A DNA stretch of 64,000 nucleotides from the NCBI GenBank assembly GCA_023898405.1, contig CP060221.1, positions 434,001 to 498,000 of the forward strand, read 5' to 3'. Positions 8,916-18,183 of this stretch are shown here, in pieces (positions within the stretch are counted from its first letter, which is position 1; the number at the start of each line of letters is the position of its first letter). Both the position numbers and the translations under genes were made by a program. The notes beneath the pieces were generated by a model. The model was not told where the DNA came from, ran no database searches, and was given only the letters and a program-made list of their open reading frames with translations. The DNA comes from Myxococcales bacterium (lineage in GTDB: Bacteria > Myxococcota > UBA727 > JABDBI01).

Positions 8916-9032
8916 ATGTGCCTTAACAAAAGCTCATTTGAAAATATCGAGATGAGCTTAAATCTGCGGCTGCTCTGTAAAACAGCTCTTCCTATAACTT
9001 CGTATGAAATGAATATTGTCTCTAAACAATGA
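8916..9032 (+). CDS. possible 38-residue small protein
   Basis: Within the 500-base gap between the MerR gene and the next exported protein there is an ATG preceded by AGGAG at ideal spacing. It opens a 38-codon frame (MCLNKSSFENIEMSLNLRLL...). It lies upstream of the gene at 9128 on the same strand and could be a leader peptide or chance. The rest of the gap shows nothing recognisable. Confidence 0.3.
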   Translation: MCLNKSSFENIEMSLNLRLLCKTALPITSYEMNIVSKQ

Positions 9033-9127
9033 TTATGAAATCTGGAAAAGGTATTAGAACTGTCTTGATCCAGATCAAAGTGCTTTTTAAAATACTTTTT
9101 ATTTTTTTAAGCAAACAGGAAAAATAC

Positions 9128-9919
9128 ATGCAAAAACTACTGAAAATTTCTTTACCTTTAATTCTCATATTTTTCTTTAGTTATTGTGGATCGGATATTA
9201 ATGCTAAAGATATCCATGCAACCATTTATTTATCCAGGATACTGGGCAGCAGTGAAGCGGAACTTGATCTTGCATATCATTCTGGTCCAGTGGGAAGTTT
9301 TACTATCGATGAGGTTTGGGTTAACAACAAAATGATTGCGCAGCCAAAAAAGAGAGCGACGGCATCCGTTGGTGGCAATGGTTTTGTTTACCGTGCCGAA
9401 GGAGTTAGCCTGAAGGAAAAAGCTCAACTCGATGAAAATAAAAGAGACATAAAAATAAAAACTAAATGGACTGGCGAGAGTCAGCGAGAATTTGTTCTTA
9501 ATTATAACCTTCCTTCACTATTCAAGGTAGCTTCTGTATCGAACACAATCTCAAAAACACAAGCATTAAAGCTAGAATTAAAAGATGCTCTTTCTAAAAA
9601 AGATTGGGATTCTTGCAGTGTAGAGTTTTCTGAAAAATTAAAAGAAGCAGCAGGTAAATCGCCATGGCATGGTAGCGTTGGGCTATTTTCGAAAGACAAC
9701 AATGGTGACCAACTCAAAAATATAGAAGTTTTATTAAGCCAAATAGAAAAACAAAGTACCGCTCAATTACCTCAAGAACTGTATTTCCAGCTTAGGTGTG
9801 TAAAAGAATTTAAAAATCCTGAAAAAAGAATAGCTCAAGGTGACACGTATTTATTCACTCAAAATAGTTTTCGCTATGAGCTAAAAACAAAGCGCTATCA
9901 ACTGACAATTCGAGAATAG
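9128..9919 (+). CDS. exported protein, unknown
   Basis: A 263-residue protein with a signal peptide (MQKLLKISLPLILIFFFSYC). The cysteine could be a lipobox, although Tyr at -1 is atypical, so simple secretion is also possible. The mature part begins AKDIHATIYLSRILGSSEAE and looks beta-rich, followed by a helical region. The frame is open further upstream to 9029, but AGGAAAAATAC supports the ATG at 9128. No family is recognised. It is transcribed against the flanking merR and ihfA genes. Confidence 0.7.
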   Translation: MQKLLKISLPLILIFFFSYCGSDINAKDIHATIYLSRILGSSEAELDLAYHSGPVGSFTIDEVWVNNKMIAQPKKRATASVGGNGFVYRAEGVSLKEKAQLDENKRDIKIKTKWTGESQREFVLNYNLPSLFKVASVSNTISKTQALKLELKDALSKKDWDSCSVEFSEKLKEAAGKSPWHGSVGLFSKDNNGDQLKNIEVLLSQIEKQSTAQLPQELYFQLRCVKEFKNPEKRIAQGDTYLFTQNSFRYELKTKRYQLTIRE

Positions 9920-10049
9920 CAGCGACTATTATTTTTCCTGGGCTTTATTAAAATTAACTTTTTTGATAACAAGAGAGCCCTTCCAAAACTTTGTTCTCTT
10001 GGTGCCCAAAAAAATTTTCTTGAGAAAAACCTAAAAACCAATTAACAAA

Positions 10050-10077
10050 GCCAAAGAAAGCAAATTATTTCTTTGGC
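10050..10077 (-). terminator. probable terminator of ihfA
   Basis: A perfect 10-bp stem (GCCAAAGAAA/TTTCTTTGGC) with an 8-base loop lies 55 bases after the ihfA stop. On the minus strand it is followed by the moderately T-rich TTTGTTAATT. Confidence 0.6.
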
Positions 10078-10132
10078 CTGTGTATCTACTTAAAATCATC
10101 TTAAATTTTTACATCAATAATTTTTTGATAGT

Positions 10133-10462
10133 TTATTTATCTTCGCCATCTTTGCTTTCCAATAAAGCATGACGCAAAATTTGGCTTGCTTTGAATGACA
10201 GTACTTTGCGCTCAGTAATTTCTATTTCCTCTCCGGTCTGCGGGTTTCGCCCTCTTCGTTTACGCTTTTGTCGCACTTCAAATTTACCAAAGCCCGAAAG
10301 TTTAACGTACTCACCCCTTTCAAGAGATTTTTTAATCGACTCGAAAACTTTTTCCGTAATTTCTGCAGAGTCTTTTTTTGAAAATCCAATCTTGCGGTGA
10401 ACGCTTTCCACAATATCAGCTTTGGTTAACGTCTTTGAATCATGAGCCGCACTTTCTACCAT
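10133..10462 (-). CDS. ihfA: integration host factor subunit alpha
   Basis: A 109-residue DNA-bending protein of the HU/IHF family. TLTKADIVESVHRKIGFSKK and the FGKFEVRQKRKRRGRNPQTG arm, with the intercalating proline of the RNP motif, identify it. EIEITERKVLSFKAS follows, as in IHF-alpha. The N-terminus is about 10 residues longer than usual. It lies after pheT as in enterobacteria, but a 430-base gap with a large palindrome separates the two, so it probably has its own promoter. Confidence 0.92.
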   Translation of the reverse strand: MVESAAHDSKTLTKADIVESVHRKIGFSKKDSAEITEKVFESIKKSLERGEYVKLSGFGKFEVRQKRKRRGRNPQTGEEIEITERKVLSFKASQILRHALLESKDGEDK

Positions 10463-10756
10463 GGAACACCCTTACTTACTGTCTGCCATTGTACTTCCAT
10501 CAAGGTGGTCATGTGATACCTTTCCCGACGTCAATGACAATTTTTTTGCCGTCATATTTAGAAGACCATTTAGCACTGTGCAAAGTCAAATTATTGAATA
10601 AAAACTAAAAGAATTTTAAACGACAAACTATTACACTGCTAACACTAACAATATTTAATATTTTTTTTCGCCACAATTTCACCGAATTCTTAATATTAAA
10701 ACAACTAAATCAACAGCAAGATAATAACACAATCAAACCATAGGTTCTGTCCAGAA

Positions 10757-10847
10757 AATGTTGAAAGGCTTCTTAATAAATTTCCCACTAAGTCCTCGCG
10801 TGCGCTGCGGAATCGTTCAAAAATTTATTAAGAAGCCTTTCAACATT
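10757..10847. repeat. 27-bp perfect inverted repeat between ihfA and pheT
   Basis: Arm 10757-10783 is the exact reverse complement of 10821-10847. The match extends outward after a 2-base bulge to CAGA/TCTG. A 37-base GC-richer loop lies between the arms. There is no T-run, so it is not a standard terminator. It may be a miniature inverted-repeat element or a processed hairpin RNA. Nothing else is seen in the 430-base gap. Confidence 0.8.
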
Positions 10848-10895
10848 CTGTTTACATCACCAGACAAACAGTAGTGCAAAATAAACCAAATCCCT

Positions 10896-13061
10896 CTATC
10901 GCACTGTGGCACCTGTTTTTTCACGAGCTTTATCTATAAAATCCTGCATAAAAACATCCACATCTTCATCAACTAAAGTACGCTCTTGATGCTGAAAGCT
11001 TAGTCTGAAGGCAACAGATTTTTTTGCATCACCAATGTTTTTTCCGCGGTAAACATCAAAAATACTTACCTGACAAAGATTTTTGTATTTTTCATTTATC
11101 TCATTGGCTAAAGAAAATATATCTCCAACCAACACCGATTCATCCATAACAAAAGCAACATCTCTGTTTATTGCTGGAAAGCGTGAAAATGCTTTGTAGT
11201 GTGCTACCTTTGCTGCCTGGTTTGATATTTTATGCAAATCAAATTCAAAAACAAATACATCTCCCTCCACATCCAAGGACGAAGCAATATCTGGGTGAAG
11301 CTTACCAAAACAACCGGCCCATTCATCATCGATGAAAACACTTATACTATGGCCTGGGTGCACATAACACTCTTGAGCTCCATGAGAGAAACTAAGCGAA
11401 GCATTATCTCCATCCTTCCCCAGACCTAAAGCACTTAAGCACTCACTTAAAACACCTTTCAGGTGATAAAAGTCTCTTGGAGTTTCGGGGGCATCAAAAG
11501 CTCTGTAGCTTCCAAGACCAGTCATTACTCCAGAAAAATATTGGCGTTCAACAGCAAAACTATCTGAATCTAAACTACCGGAAAGCTGATCTGGATTTGG
11601 CTGGATTTCCTCACCTCGCTTACCCAAAAAAACAGTACCAATTTCAAAAAGCTGGATACTGGGTTCTTGGTTTCTTTGGTTGTGCAATACATTTTTAACA
11701 AGACCTGGTATGAGACTTGCGCGCATCACACTGTAGCGTTCGCTCAAGGGATTGAGCACTTCAACAAGCTCCTGCGAATCGTTTATAAAATGTTTTTGAT
11801 ATTCTTTGCTGATAAAAGCATAATTTATGGCCTCCAAAAAACCTCTGGCTACAAGACGAGCCCGCAGCTTTTTAAGAGCTGATTCTATTTTTGGATCAGT
11901 AAATAAATAGGCATCTTTAATAGTTCCAACCAGACTTTCATTAACCTTATCATAGCCAATCATACGCGCGGCTTCTTCTATTAGATCAATTTCCCTTGTC
12001 AGGTCAGAACGGAAAGTAGGTACTCGGAAATAAATAGCATCGCCACGTTTTGCTACAGTTTCAATACCAAGACGTAAAAATTTTCTACGTAAGATATCTT
12101 GATCGAAGGTTTCAGGATCCATTCCCAAAACTTCCTGAGCACGCTCAGGTCGCATGTGTATTTCTAAAGGATCAATACGTTTCCTATACGCATCGATAAG
12201 ATCTCTACAAGCCTTCGCTTCACTTGTTTCAACAATTAATCGAGCTGCATAATTGAGTGCATCCACAACTCCATTAGGGTCAGTTCCTCTTTCAAAACGG
12301 TAACTGCTTTCGGTAGAAAAATTATGATGACGCGCACTTAAGCGCACATTTTTAGGCTCAAAATAGGCTGATTCAAGCACAACAGTCGTGGTTTTATGAC
12401 TGATTGCGCTGTCAGATCCGCCTATCACCCCAGCTAAGGCAATTGGGCCAGCAGCATCGGCGATTACCACATCATGAGCGCTCAGCTCTATTTCGCTTCC
12501 CTCTAAAACGGTGATTTTTTCACCGTCACATGCACGACGTACTGATATTTTAAGTCTCATGCCATCTTTGGCTAAACGATCAAAGTCAAAAGCATGCATA
12601 GGCTGACCACGATCAAGCATGACATAATTGGTAATATCAACAATATTATTTATCGGACGAATTCCACATGCTTCCAGGCGCTTTTGTATCCAATCTGGGC
12701 TTTCCTGAACTTTTACATTTTCGATTACTCTTAGGGCATAACGAGGACAGTCCTCTGCATTTTCTATTTCAATAGAAACTTTTTCATGCACGGGCCCCGC
12801 CATTTCTTTAAGAGAAAGCATGGGAGAGCGTGTCCCCAAATCCAATATTGCCGCAAGTTCTCGAGAAATGCCCAAATGACTAAGAGCATCCGCACGATTT
12901 GGCGTAACACCCAATGTTATAACTACGTCATTAAAATCTTTTAATGGTGTAACACTTTCTACTTCAAGACCAGCCATGGTGAGCGACTGGCATAACTGCT
13001 CAACATCTGTCTCAGCTTTGATATCGAGATAATCCTTGAGCCAATTGAGACTAATTTGCAT
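10896..13061 (-). CDS. pheT: phenylalanyl-tRNA synthetase beta subunit lacking the tRNA-binding domain
   Basis: The beta chain of the PheRS (alpha-beta)2 enzyme, 721 residues against about 795 in E. coli. The N-terminal B1 segment (MQISLNWLKDYLDI...GLEVESV) runs straight into VTPNRADALSHLGISRELAA. The EMAP-II/OB-fold B2 domain of about 110 residues that normally sits between them is absent. The B3/B4 editing region, B5 (MRPERAQEVLG...), B6/B7 core and C-terminal FDX-ACB anticodon-binding domain (FSRFPAINRDVAFVM...) are present. It is the last gene of the thrS-pheT cluster. Confidence 0.93.
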   Translation of the reverse strand: MQISLNWLKDYLDIKAETDVEQLCQSLTMAGLEVESVTPLKDFNDVVITLGVTPNRADALSHLGISRELAAILDLGTRSPMLSLKEMAGPVHEKVSIEIENAEDCPRYALRVIENVKVQESPDWIQKRLEACGIRPINNIVDITNYVMLDRGQPMHAFDFDRLAKDGMRLKISVRRACDGEKITVLEGSEIELSAHDVVIADAAGPIALAGVIGGSDSAISHKTTTVVLESAYFEPKNVRLSARHHNFSTESSYRFERGTDPNGVVDALNYAARLIVETSEAKACRDLIDAYRKRIDPLEIHMRPERAQEVLGMDPETFDQDILRRKFLRLGIETVAKRGDAIYFRVPTFRSDLTREIDLIEEAARMIGYDKVNESLVGTIKDAYLFTDPKIESALKKLRARLVARGFLEAINYAFISKEYQKHFINDSQELVEVLNPLSERYSVMRASLIPGLVKNVLHNQRNQEPSIQLFEIGTVFLGKRGEEIQPNPDQLSGSLDSDSFAVERQYFSGVMTGLGSYRAFDAPETPRDFYHLKGVLSECLSALGLGKDGDNASLSFSHGAQECYVHPGHSISVFIDDEWAGCFGKLHPDIASSLDVEGDVFVFEFDLHKISNQAAKVAHYKAFSRFPAINRDVAFVMDESVLVGDIFSLANEINEKYKNLCQVSIFDVYRGKNIGDAKKSVAFRLSFQHQERTLVDEDVDVFMQDFIDKAREKTGATVR

Positions 13062-13110
13062 GGAAGCTCCAAAGGCAAGCCATTACTGAAATTCGCTCCA
13101 CCTTAAAAAT

Positions 13111-14163
13111 TTAAAATTGCCGAAGAAAACGCACGTCATTTTCGTAAAATAAACGAATATCTGGGATACCATGACGCAGCATTGCTATTCGCTCAACTCC
13201 GAGACCAAAGGCAAAACCACGGTACTTCTCACTGTCGTACCCACATGCGGTGAATACCGCAGGGTCAACCATGCCGGCTCCTAAAATTTCAATCCATCCG
13301 GTGCCTTTACATAACCTGCACGCAGGATCTTTATCACAGGCAAAACAACTTACATCAACTTCCATTGATGGTTCTGTGAATGGGAAGTAGCTTGGTCTCA
13401 TTCTAATATGAGCACTTTTAGAAAAAACACCTGCAGCAAAAGCAGAAAGTGTCCCTTTAAGGTCTGCAAGAGAAACATGCTCGTCGACATAAAGGCCTTC
13501 TATCTGAGTGAACATGGGCGAGTGAGTAATATCGTCATCACGCCTAAAAACCCGTCCAAAACTCATGATACGTAATGGCGGATCTTTTTTGGCAAACATA
13601 GCCCTAATTTGGACAGGACTCGTATGAGTGCGAAGCACCACATCATCACTGACATAGAAGGTATCCTGCATATCACGTGCGGGGTGACTTTTGGGAATAT
13701 TTAATGCCTCAAAATTATAAAAATCGTGTTCAATTTCCGGGCCACTTGCTTTTACGAAGCCAAGCTTTTCCAACACCGCAAAAATTGTCTCGGCAGTTTC
13801 AGTCAAAGGGTGAAGCGCACCGAAATCGTGACTGCGGCCAGGCAATGTTGTATCTATAGCTTTCTTAAGTTGTGCACTTTTTGCTGCATCATTGAGTGCT
13901 CTTTCTTTGATATCAAGTTCACTCAAGAGACTGTCTCTAACTTCATTAGCTACTTTGCCTAGATCAGCTCTCGCCTGAGCGGGAATCTTGCCAAGAGAAG
14001 ACAACACTTTTTTGAGTTCGCCCTTCTTACCTAAGTAAAACGCTTTAAGAACATTCAGCTGCTCTTTACTTTGAGCTTCATAAAATTTCGAAAGCGCCTC
14101 GTCTTTAAGTTTTAACAAGGCGGATTTCAGATCGGGCACAGAAGTTTCATTAGGAGTTTGCAT
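13111..14163 (-). CDS. pheS: phenylalanyl-tRNA synthetase alpha subunit
   Basis: The catalytic chain of PheRS, about 350 residues, class II. An N-terminal coiled-coil arm is followed by motif 1 around HPLTETAETIFAVLEKLGF, motif 2 FGRVFRRDDDITHSPMFTQIEG and motif 3 FGLGVERIAMLRHGIPDIR. A CFACDKDPACRLCKGTGW segment near residue 275 resembles a zinc-knuckle insertion found in many bacterial PheS. The ATG at 14163 is chosen over the upstream in-frame TTG at 14181; neither has a strong ribosome site. It lies between rplT and pheT. Confidence 0.93.
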   Translation of the reverse strand: MQTPNETSVPDLKSALLKLKDEALSKFYEAQSKEQLNVLKAFYLGKKGELKKVLSSLGKIPAQARADLGKVANEVRDSLLSELDIKERALNDAAKSAQLKKAIDTTLPGRSHDFGALHPLTETAETIFAVLEKLGFVKASGPEIEHDFYNFEALNIPKSHPARDMQDTFYVSDDVVLRTHTSPVQIRAMFAKKDPPLRIMSFGRVFRRDDDITHSPMFTQIEGLYVDEHVSLADLKGTLSAFAAGVFSKSAHIRMRPSYFPFTEPSMEVDVSCFACDKDPACRLCKGTGWIEILGAGMVDPAVFTACGYDSEKYRGFAFGLGVERIAMLRHGIPDIRLFYENDVRFLRQF

Positions 14164-14215
14164 GAATAAATCCACAAGCAATTTTACAGAAATCGATCAG
14201 GCCCTGACTTGGGTA

Positions 14216-14560
14216 TTATTTGATCGAATCTACCACGGCCTTAAAACCTGGTGCATCAAAACAGGCTAATTCAGCCAATACGCGTCTATCGAGAGCAACG
14301 TTATGTTTTTTTAATCCACCGATAAATGCGCTGTAGCTCAAACCGTGTTCACGAACTGCAGCATTAATCCGAGCTATCCACAATTGACGAAATTCACGTT
14401 TCTTCTGTTTACGATCACGGAAAGCAAACGCCATAGCGCGATTTACTGTCTGATTTGCTAATTTGAACAAACGGCTTTTCTTACCGTAGTAACCGCTTGC
14501 TCTCTTCAATACTCTTTTGTGGCGACGACGAGTTACCACTCCACCTTTTACGCGAGCCAT
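14216..14560 (-). CDS. rplT: 50S ribosomal protein L20
   Basis: A 114-residue ribosomal protein that binds 23S rRNA early in assembly. MARVKGGVVTRRRHKRVLK, ASGYYGKKSRLFKLAN and RQLWIARINAAVREHGLSYS are the family signatures. It lies in the infC-rpmI-rplT group, where L20 in E. coli represses its own mRNA. No such control site was resolved here. Confidence 0.97.
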   Translation of the reverse strand: MARVKGGVVTRRRHKRVLKRASGYYGKKSRLFKLANQTVNRAMAFAFRDRKQKKREFRQLWIARINAAVREHGLSYSAFIGGLKKHNVALDRRVLAELACFDAPGFKAVVDSIK

Positions 14561-14584
14561 AAATAACCTCTTAAAAATTAATAA

Positions 14585-14812
14585 CTAAACTGCTAGCGAT
14601 CTCATGACTAAACCAGCATCGCCTGCGCTCATAATGCCAGCTTTACGTAGATTGCGTTTGCGTTTACGATTTTTATTGGACATCCCGTGTCTAAGATTTT
14701 TCTTCTTATATTTCACGAGACCTGTACCTGTCAGAGAAAAACGCTTCTTAGCTGCGCGGTTACTTTTCATCTTTGGTTTATTCAAACCACGAGCTTTGTT
14801 ACATCCTGCCAT
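14585..14812 (-). CDS. rpmI: 50S ribosomal protein L35
   Basis: A 75-residue basic ribosomal protein. KMKSNRAAKKRFSLTGTGLV followed by RHGMSNKNRKRKRNLRK matches L35. The N-terminus (MAGCNKARGLNKP) is about 10 residues longer than the usual MPKMKT start. The upstream ATG is the only one compatible with the frame. The gene sits between infC and rplT. Confidence 0.96.
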   Translation of the reverse strand: MAGCNKARGLNKPKMKSNRAAKKRFSLTGTGLVKYKKKNLRHGMSNKNRKRKRNLRKAGIMSAGDAGLVMRSLAV

Positions 14813-14920
14813 GGATCTTATTCCTTATATTCTCTAAACTACTAAAAAAACAAAGTCAGTGAGCAGATATATATATTTGCCCGTATGCGCAATACCGACT
14901 TACCGAAATTGTACTTTGCT

Positions 14921-15508
14921 TTATGCAGATTTCTTACTACCATTGCGGCCAGGCGCAACAATCATCACCATCTGCCGCCCTTCAAGTCTTGGATTTTGCT
15001 CAATTATTGCGTCTTCGCCTAAGGCTTCTATCACCCGATTGAGCATTTCGCGCCCCACTTCAGGGTGAACGATTTCGCGCCCGCGAAACATAACAGTTAC
15101 CTTGCCCTTATCACCTTTATCCAAAAAGCGTCTTAAACTTTTTACCTTCACTTCAAAATCATGATCGCCTGTTTTAGGGCGAAACTTAATTTCTTTGAGC
15201 TCTATCTGCTGTTGTTTTTTCTTTGATTCAGCCAACTTACGGCTTTGCTCATACTTGTACTTGCCATAATCCATTATTTTACAGACAGGAGGCTTTGCAC
15301 GTGGCTGAACCTCCACCAAGTCAAGATTAGCTTGTTCTGCTCGTCTAAGGGCTTGTATAGTCGGCATAATTCCTAGCTGTTCGCCATCTTCACCGATTAC
15401 CCTAATTTCAGGCACCCGAATACGGCGATTGACTCTTGGCTCATCAAATCGTTCTTTGCGCCCCTGCTGTGATGAAAAATCTCCCCCCCCTGGGTTGGAC
15501 ATGCTCAT
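14921..15508 (-). CDS. infC: translation initiation factor IF-3
   Basis: Binds the 30S subunit and checks initiator tRNA pairing. The N-domain has RVNRRIRVPEIRVIGEDGEQ and VEVQPRAKPPVCKIMDYGKY. The C-domain has IKFRPKTGDHDFEVKVKSL and VTVMFRGREIVHPEVG. The frame is open to an ATG at 15538, but GGAGCAAGA directly before the ATG at 15508 makes that the better start. Both are ordinary ATG rather than the rare AUU that E. coli infC uses for self-control. Confidence 0.95.
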   Translation of the reverse strand: MSMSNPGGGDFSSQQGRKERFDEPRVNRRIRVPEIRVIGEDGEQLGIMPTIQALRRAEQANLDLVEVQPRAKPPVCKIMDYGKYKYEQSRKLAESKKKQQQIELKEIKFRPKTGDHDFEVKVKSLRRFLDKGDKGKVTVMFRGREIVHPEVGREMLNRVIEALGEDAIIEQNPRLEGRQMVMIVAPGRNGSKKSA

Positions 15509-15616
15509 TCTTGCTCCATAATTCATTGTTTTACACATAACCTAAAGTTATTTTCTTATTTCGTGATTTTCCCGCCACAGATTTTATTGGCAATGGGGTA
15601 ACAACACCTTCTCACC

Positions 15617-17884
15617 TTATACAGGCTGCTTGCATTCATCACGGATAAGCTCTACCAACGCATCTAACGGATAAAAACCTTTGACTTCCTGCGACCTTAA
15701 ACGCAGCGTACCGCCATTCTCCTTTACTTCTTGGTCACCAACTATCACCATCATAGGAATTTTATCTAACTGGGCATCACGAATTTTCGCTCCTAATTTA
15801 TCGTGGCTTTCTTTAAATTCTGCTCTAATACCTGCACCTGTGAGAGCTTGAGCAACCTTCATAGCATGATCATTATGCTTATCACTAACAGTTAAAACCC
15901 TCACTTGCTTAGGCGAGAGCCATGCAGGAAAAGCTCCTGCATAATGCTCGATCAAAATCCCAATAAAACGTTCGACCGAACCAAATAGAGCGCGATGCAA
16001 CATAACAGGGCGTTCTTTTTCCCCATTATTATTGATAAAGCTTAAATCAAAACGTTCAGGGTTATTAAAATCAAGTTGAACAGTCGAGCATTGCCACATA
16101 CGCCCTAAACAATCTTTAAGTTTTATATCAATCTTAGGGCCATAGAATGCTCCGCCCCCTTCATCGGTCTGAAACGACAATTTTGTTCGCTCTACCGCCA
16201 ATTTCAGGCTTTTTTCTGCACGTACCCAATCATTTAAATCACCTACATATTTTTCAGGCCTGGTAGAAATATTGACTTCAAAATCACTAAAACCAAAAGC
16301 CTTAAGCATACTCAAAACAAAAGTTAAAACTTTATCAAGCTCTTCATCTAATTGGTCCCAGCGACAAAAAAGATGGGCATCATCCTGAGTAAATCCTCTC
16401 ACGCGCATGAGACCGTGCAAAACTCCAGCTAATTCATAGCGGTAAACAGTGCCAAATTCAGCCAAGCGCAAAGGCAATTCACGATAGCTGCGTGGTTTGA
16501 ATTTATACATCAGTACATGAAAGGGACAGTTCATTGGTTTAAGCAAATACTCATTACCCTCCACGTTCATAGGGGCAAACATAGAATCCTGATAAAAACC
16601 TAAGTGGCCAGAAATTCGCCATAGATCGCTTTTAGCAATGTGAGGAGAATAAACCATATCGTAGCCATTATCCATGTGGCGTTTCTTGGAAAAATCTTCC
16701 ACCAAAGTACGCAGTCGACCACCGTCAGGAAGCCACATCACGAGGCCAGGACCGACTTCTTCAATAGCATGCGTCTCATACTGACACTTTACTTCACACT
16801 CATTATTTTTCTGGTTAAAGCGCAAAACTTCATCCAAGACATCTTTTCTGACTTTTGCATCCTGAGCGCAGGAGAATATTCTGAGATCTGCAACAGCCTT
16901 TTCACAGTCTTCACTTTTTGGCAGTACATTTATCCCCCGCAAAGACAAGCTTTTGCTTGGCAGTTTTTCTTTGAGCTGCATAAGCAAGTCTTCCAAATGC
17001 GCAACAATTTTCTGCAAAGAGTTATGACCTACATGAGCTGCAGGCACAGACACAACAACCCGAGCCTCACTGCTTGCGACATGATTATCATCCCAAGAAG
17101 AAAATTTTTCAGAGACAAAAAAGAGATTATGGCGAGGACCAAGTTTACGGTGATCGCGGCGTTTAGCTTCTTCAAGACGAAAAATATACTCATCGAGCTC
17201 TTGTTGAGAGGCAAAAGCCACGCCACTAATACGCTGCAACATCTCTTTTGATGAGTCTCCTCTCCAATAACTTCCAGAGACACCCAGTAACTTAAAAGCC
17301 TTAATAAAGTTTCCGGATGGCAAATGAGGACCACGACATAGATCAATAAAATGAGCGCTCTCATACAGAGTAACACTGTCCCCATCGATCCAGTCTAGAA
17401 TCTCTGGTTTGTATCTTTGTCCTAATTTTTCAAAAATCTCTCTAGCCTGAGCTTTATTTTTCCAGCTTTTTTTAAAACTGATGCCGGACTTAATAAGACT
17501 GGCCATTTTTTTTTCAATCAGGGCAATATCTTCTTCCAAGAAAGGTCTTCCTATATCAAAATCATAATAAAAACCTTCTTGGTGATTTTTAGGTCCCATC
17601 GTAACTTGAGCTTGGGGAAATAATTCTACCACTGCAGCGGCCAAAACATGCTCGCAGCTGTGATTGATCACGTCATGGGCCTCTGAGCATTTTGCATCAA
17701 GCAAAACGACTTGATCACCATCATTAAGCGGATCTGCCAAATCCTGAATCTTTCCATTAACAAGAGCCACCACCACCTTTTTCGCTAACTGCGGTGAAAT
17801 AGATCGCGCAAGCTCTCGAGCATTGGCTCCCTGAGCCAATGCTCGAGAACTGCCATCAGGAAGTTTTATTTGAATATCAGACAT
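15617..17884 (-). CDS. thrS: threonyl-tRNA synthetase with a ~110-residue insertion
   Basis: Charges tRNA-Thr. At 755 residues it is about 110 longer than the usual 640. It has an N-terminal TGS domain, the editing domain (HSCEHVLAAAV near residue 75, LCRGPHLPSG near 182), then RRDHRKLGPRHNLFFVSE. The canonical sequence resumes at GPGLVMWLPDGGRLRTLVED near residue 378. The extra segment (about 260-373; SSEARVVVSVPAAHVGHNSL...) resembles neither flank. The catalytic core is complete: MNCPFHVLMYK, RVRGFTQDDAH, motif 3 HRALFGSVERFIG and the C-terminal anticodon-binding domain. It heads the cluster with infC downstream. Confidence 0.95.
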   Translation of the reverse strand: MSDIQIKLPDGSSRALAQGANARELARSISPQLAKKVVVALVNGKIQDLADPLNDGDQVVLLDAKCSEAHDVINHSCEHVLAAAVVELFPQAQVTMGPKNHQEGFYYDFDIGRPFLEEDIALIEKKMASLIKSGISFKKSWKNKAQAREIFEKLGQRYKPEILDWIDGDSVTLYESAHFIDLCRGPHLPSGNFIKAFKLLGVSGSYWRGDSSKEMLQRISGVAFASQQELDEYIFRLEEAKRRDHRKLGPRHNLFFVSEKFSSWDDNHVASSEARVVVSVPAAHVGHNSLQKIVAHLEDLLMQLKEKLPSKSLSLRGINVLPKSEDCEKAVADLRIFSCAQDAKVRKDVLDEVLRFNQKNNECEVKCQYETHAIEEVGPGLVMWLPDGGRLRTLVEDFSKKRHMDNGYDMVYSPHIAKSDLWRISGHLGFYQDSMFAPMNVEGNEYLLKPMNCPFHVLMYKFKPRSYRELPLRLAEFGTVYRYELAGVLHGLMRVRGFTQDDAHLFCRWDQLDEELDKVLTFVLSMLKAFGFSDFEVNISTRPEKYVGDLNDWVRAEKSLKLAVERTKLSFQTDEGGGAFYGPKIDIKLKDCLGRMWQCSTVQLDFNNPERFDLSFINNNGEKERPVMLHRALFGSVERFIGILIEHYAGAFPAWLSPKQVRVLTVSDKHNDHAMKVAQALTGAGIRAEFKESHDKLGAKIRDAQLDKIPMMVIVGDQEVKENGGTLRLRSQEVKGFYPLDALVELIRDECKQPV

Positions 17885-17902
17885 AGATATCTCCCTAAAA
17901 AC

Positions 17903-17926
17903 GAAAAAAGCCCCGCATGCGGAGCT
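17903..17926 (-). terminator. terminator after tRNA-Val
   Basis: On the minus strand AGCTCCGC and GCGGGGCT form an 8-bp stem (one G-T pair) followed by TTTTTTCG. It lies between the tRNA and the thrS start, separating the two transcripts. Confidence 0.75.
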
Positions 17927-17934
17927 ATTCTATT

Positions 17935-18010
17935 TGGTAGGCACGGCAGGTTTCGAACCAGCGACCTCTTCCATGTCAAGGAAGCGCTCTACCCCTGAGC
18001 TACGCGCCTA
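17935..18010 (-). tRNA. tRNA-Val (GAC)
   Basis: A full cloverleaf: 7-bp acceptor stem TAGGCGC/GTGCCTA, D-arm GCTCAGGGGTAGAGC, anticodon stem CTTCC/GGAAG around loop TTGACAT (anticodon GAC), and T-arm GCTGGTTCGAAACC. CCA is encoded. It lies upstream of thrS and ends at the terminator just described. Confidence 0.95.
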
Positions 18011-18183
18011 AATACCGGGTGAACACACTAAGCCAGCTTAAGCATATACTGTCAATAAAGTGCCTCTAAGTTTTTCCAAAGATTTTAGAGGTCAGTTCAA
18101 GAGCTCGACTATTCTTTGGCTATGAAGATTTTTTTTCACTCGTACGAATTAATTACCAAGGGCCAAAGAATTTCAACTTACTT

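Noticed and set aside
16640..17251. 203-residue plus-strand open frame inside thrS
   Set aside because: It is antisense to a well-supported essential gene and its translation resembles nothing.
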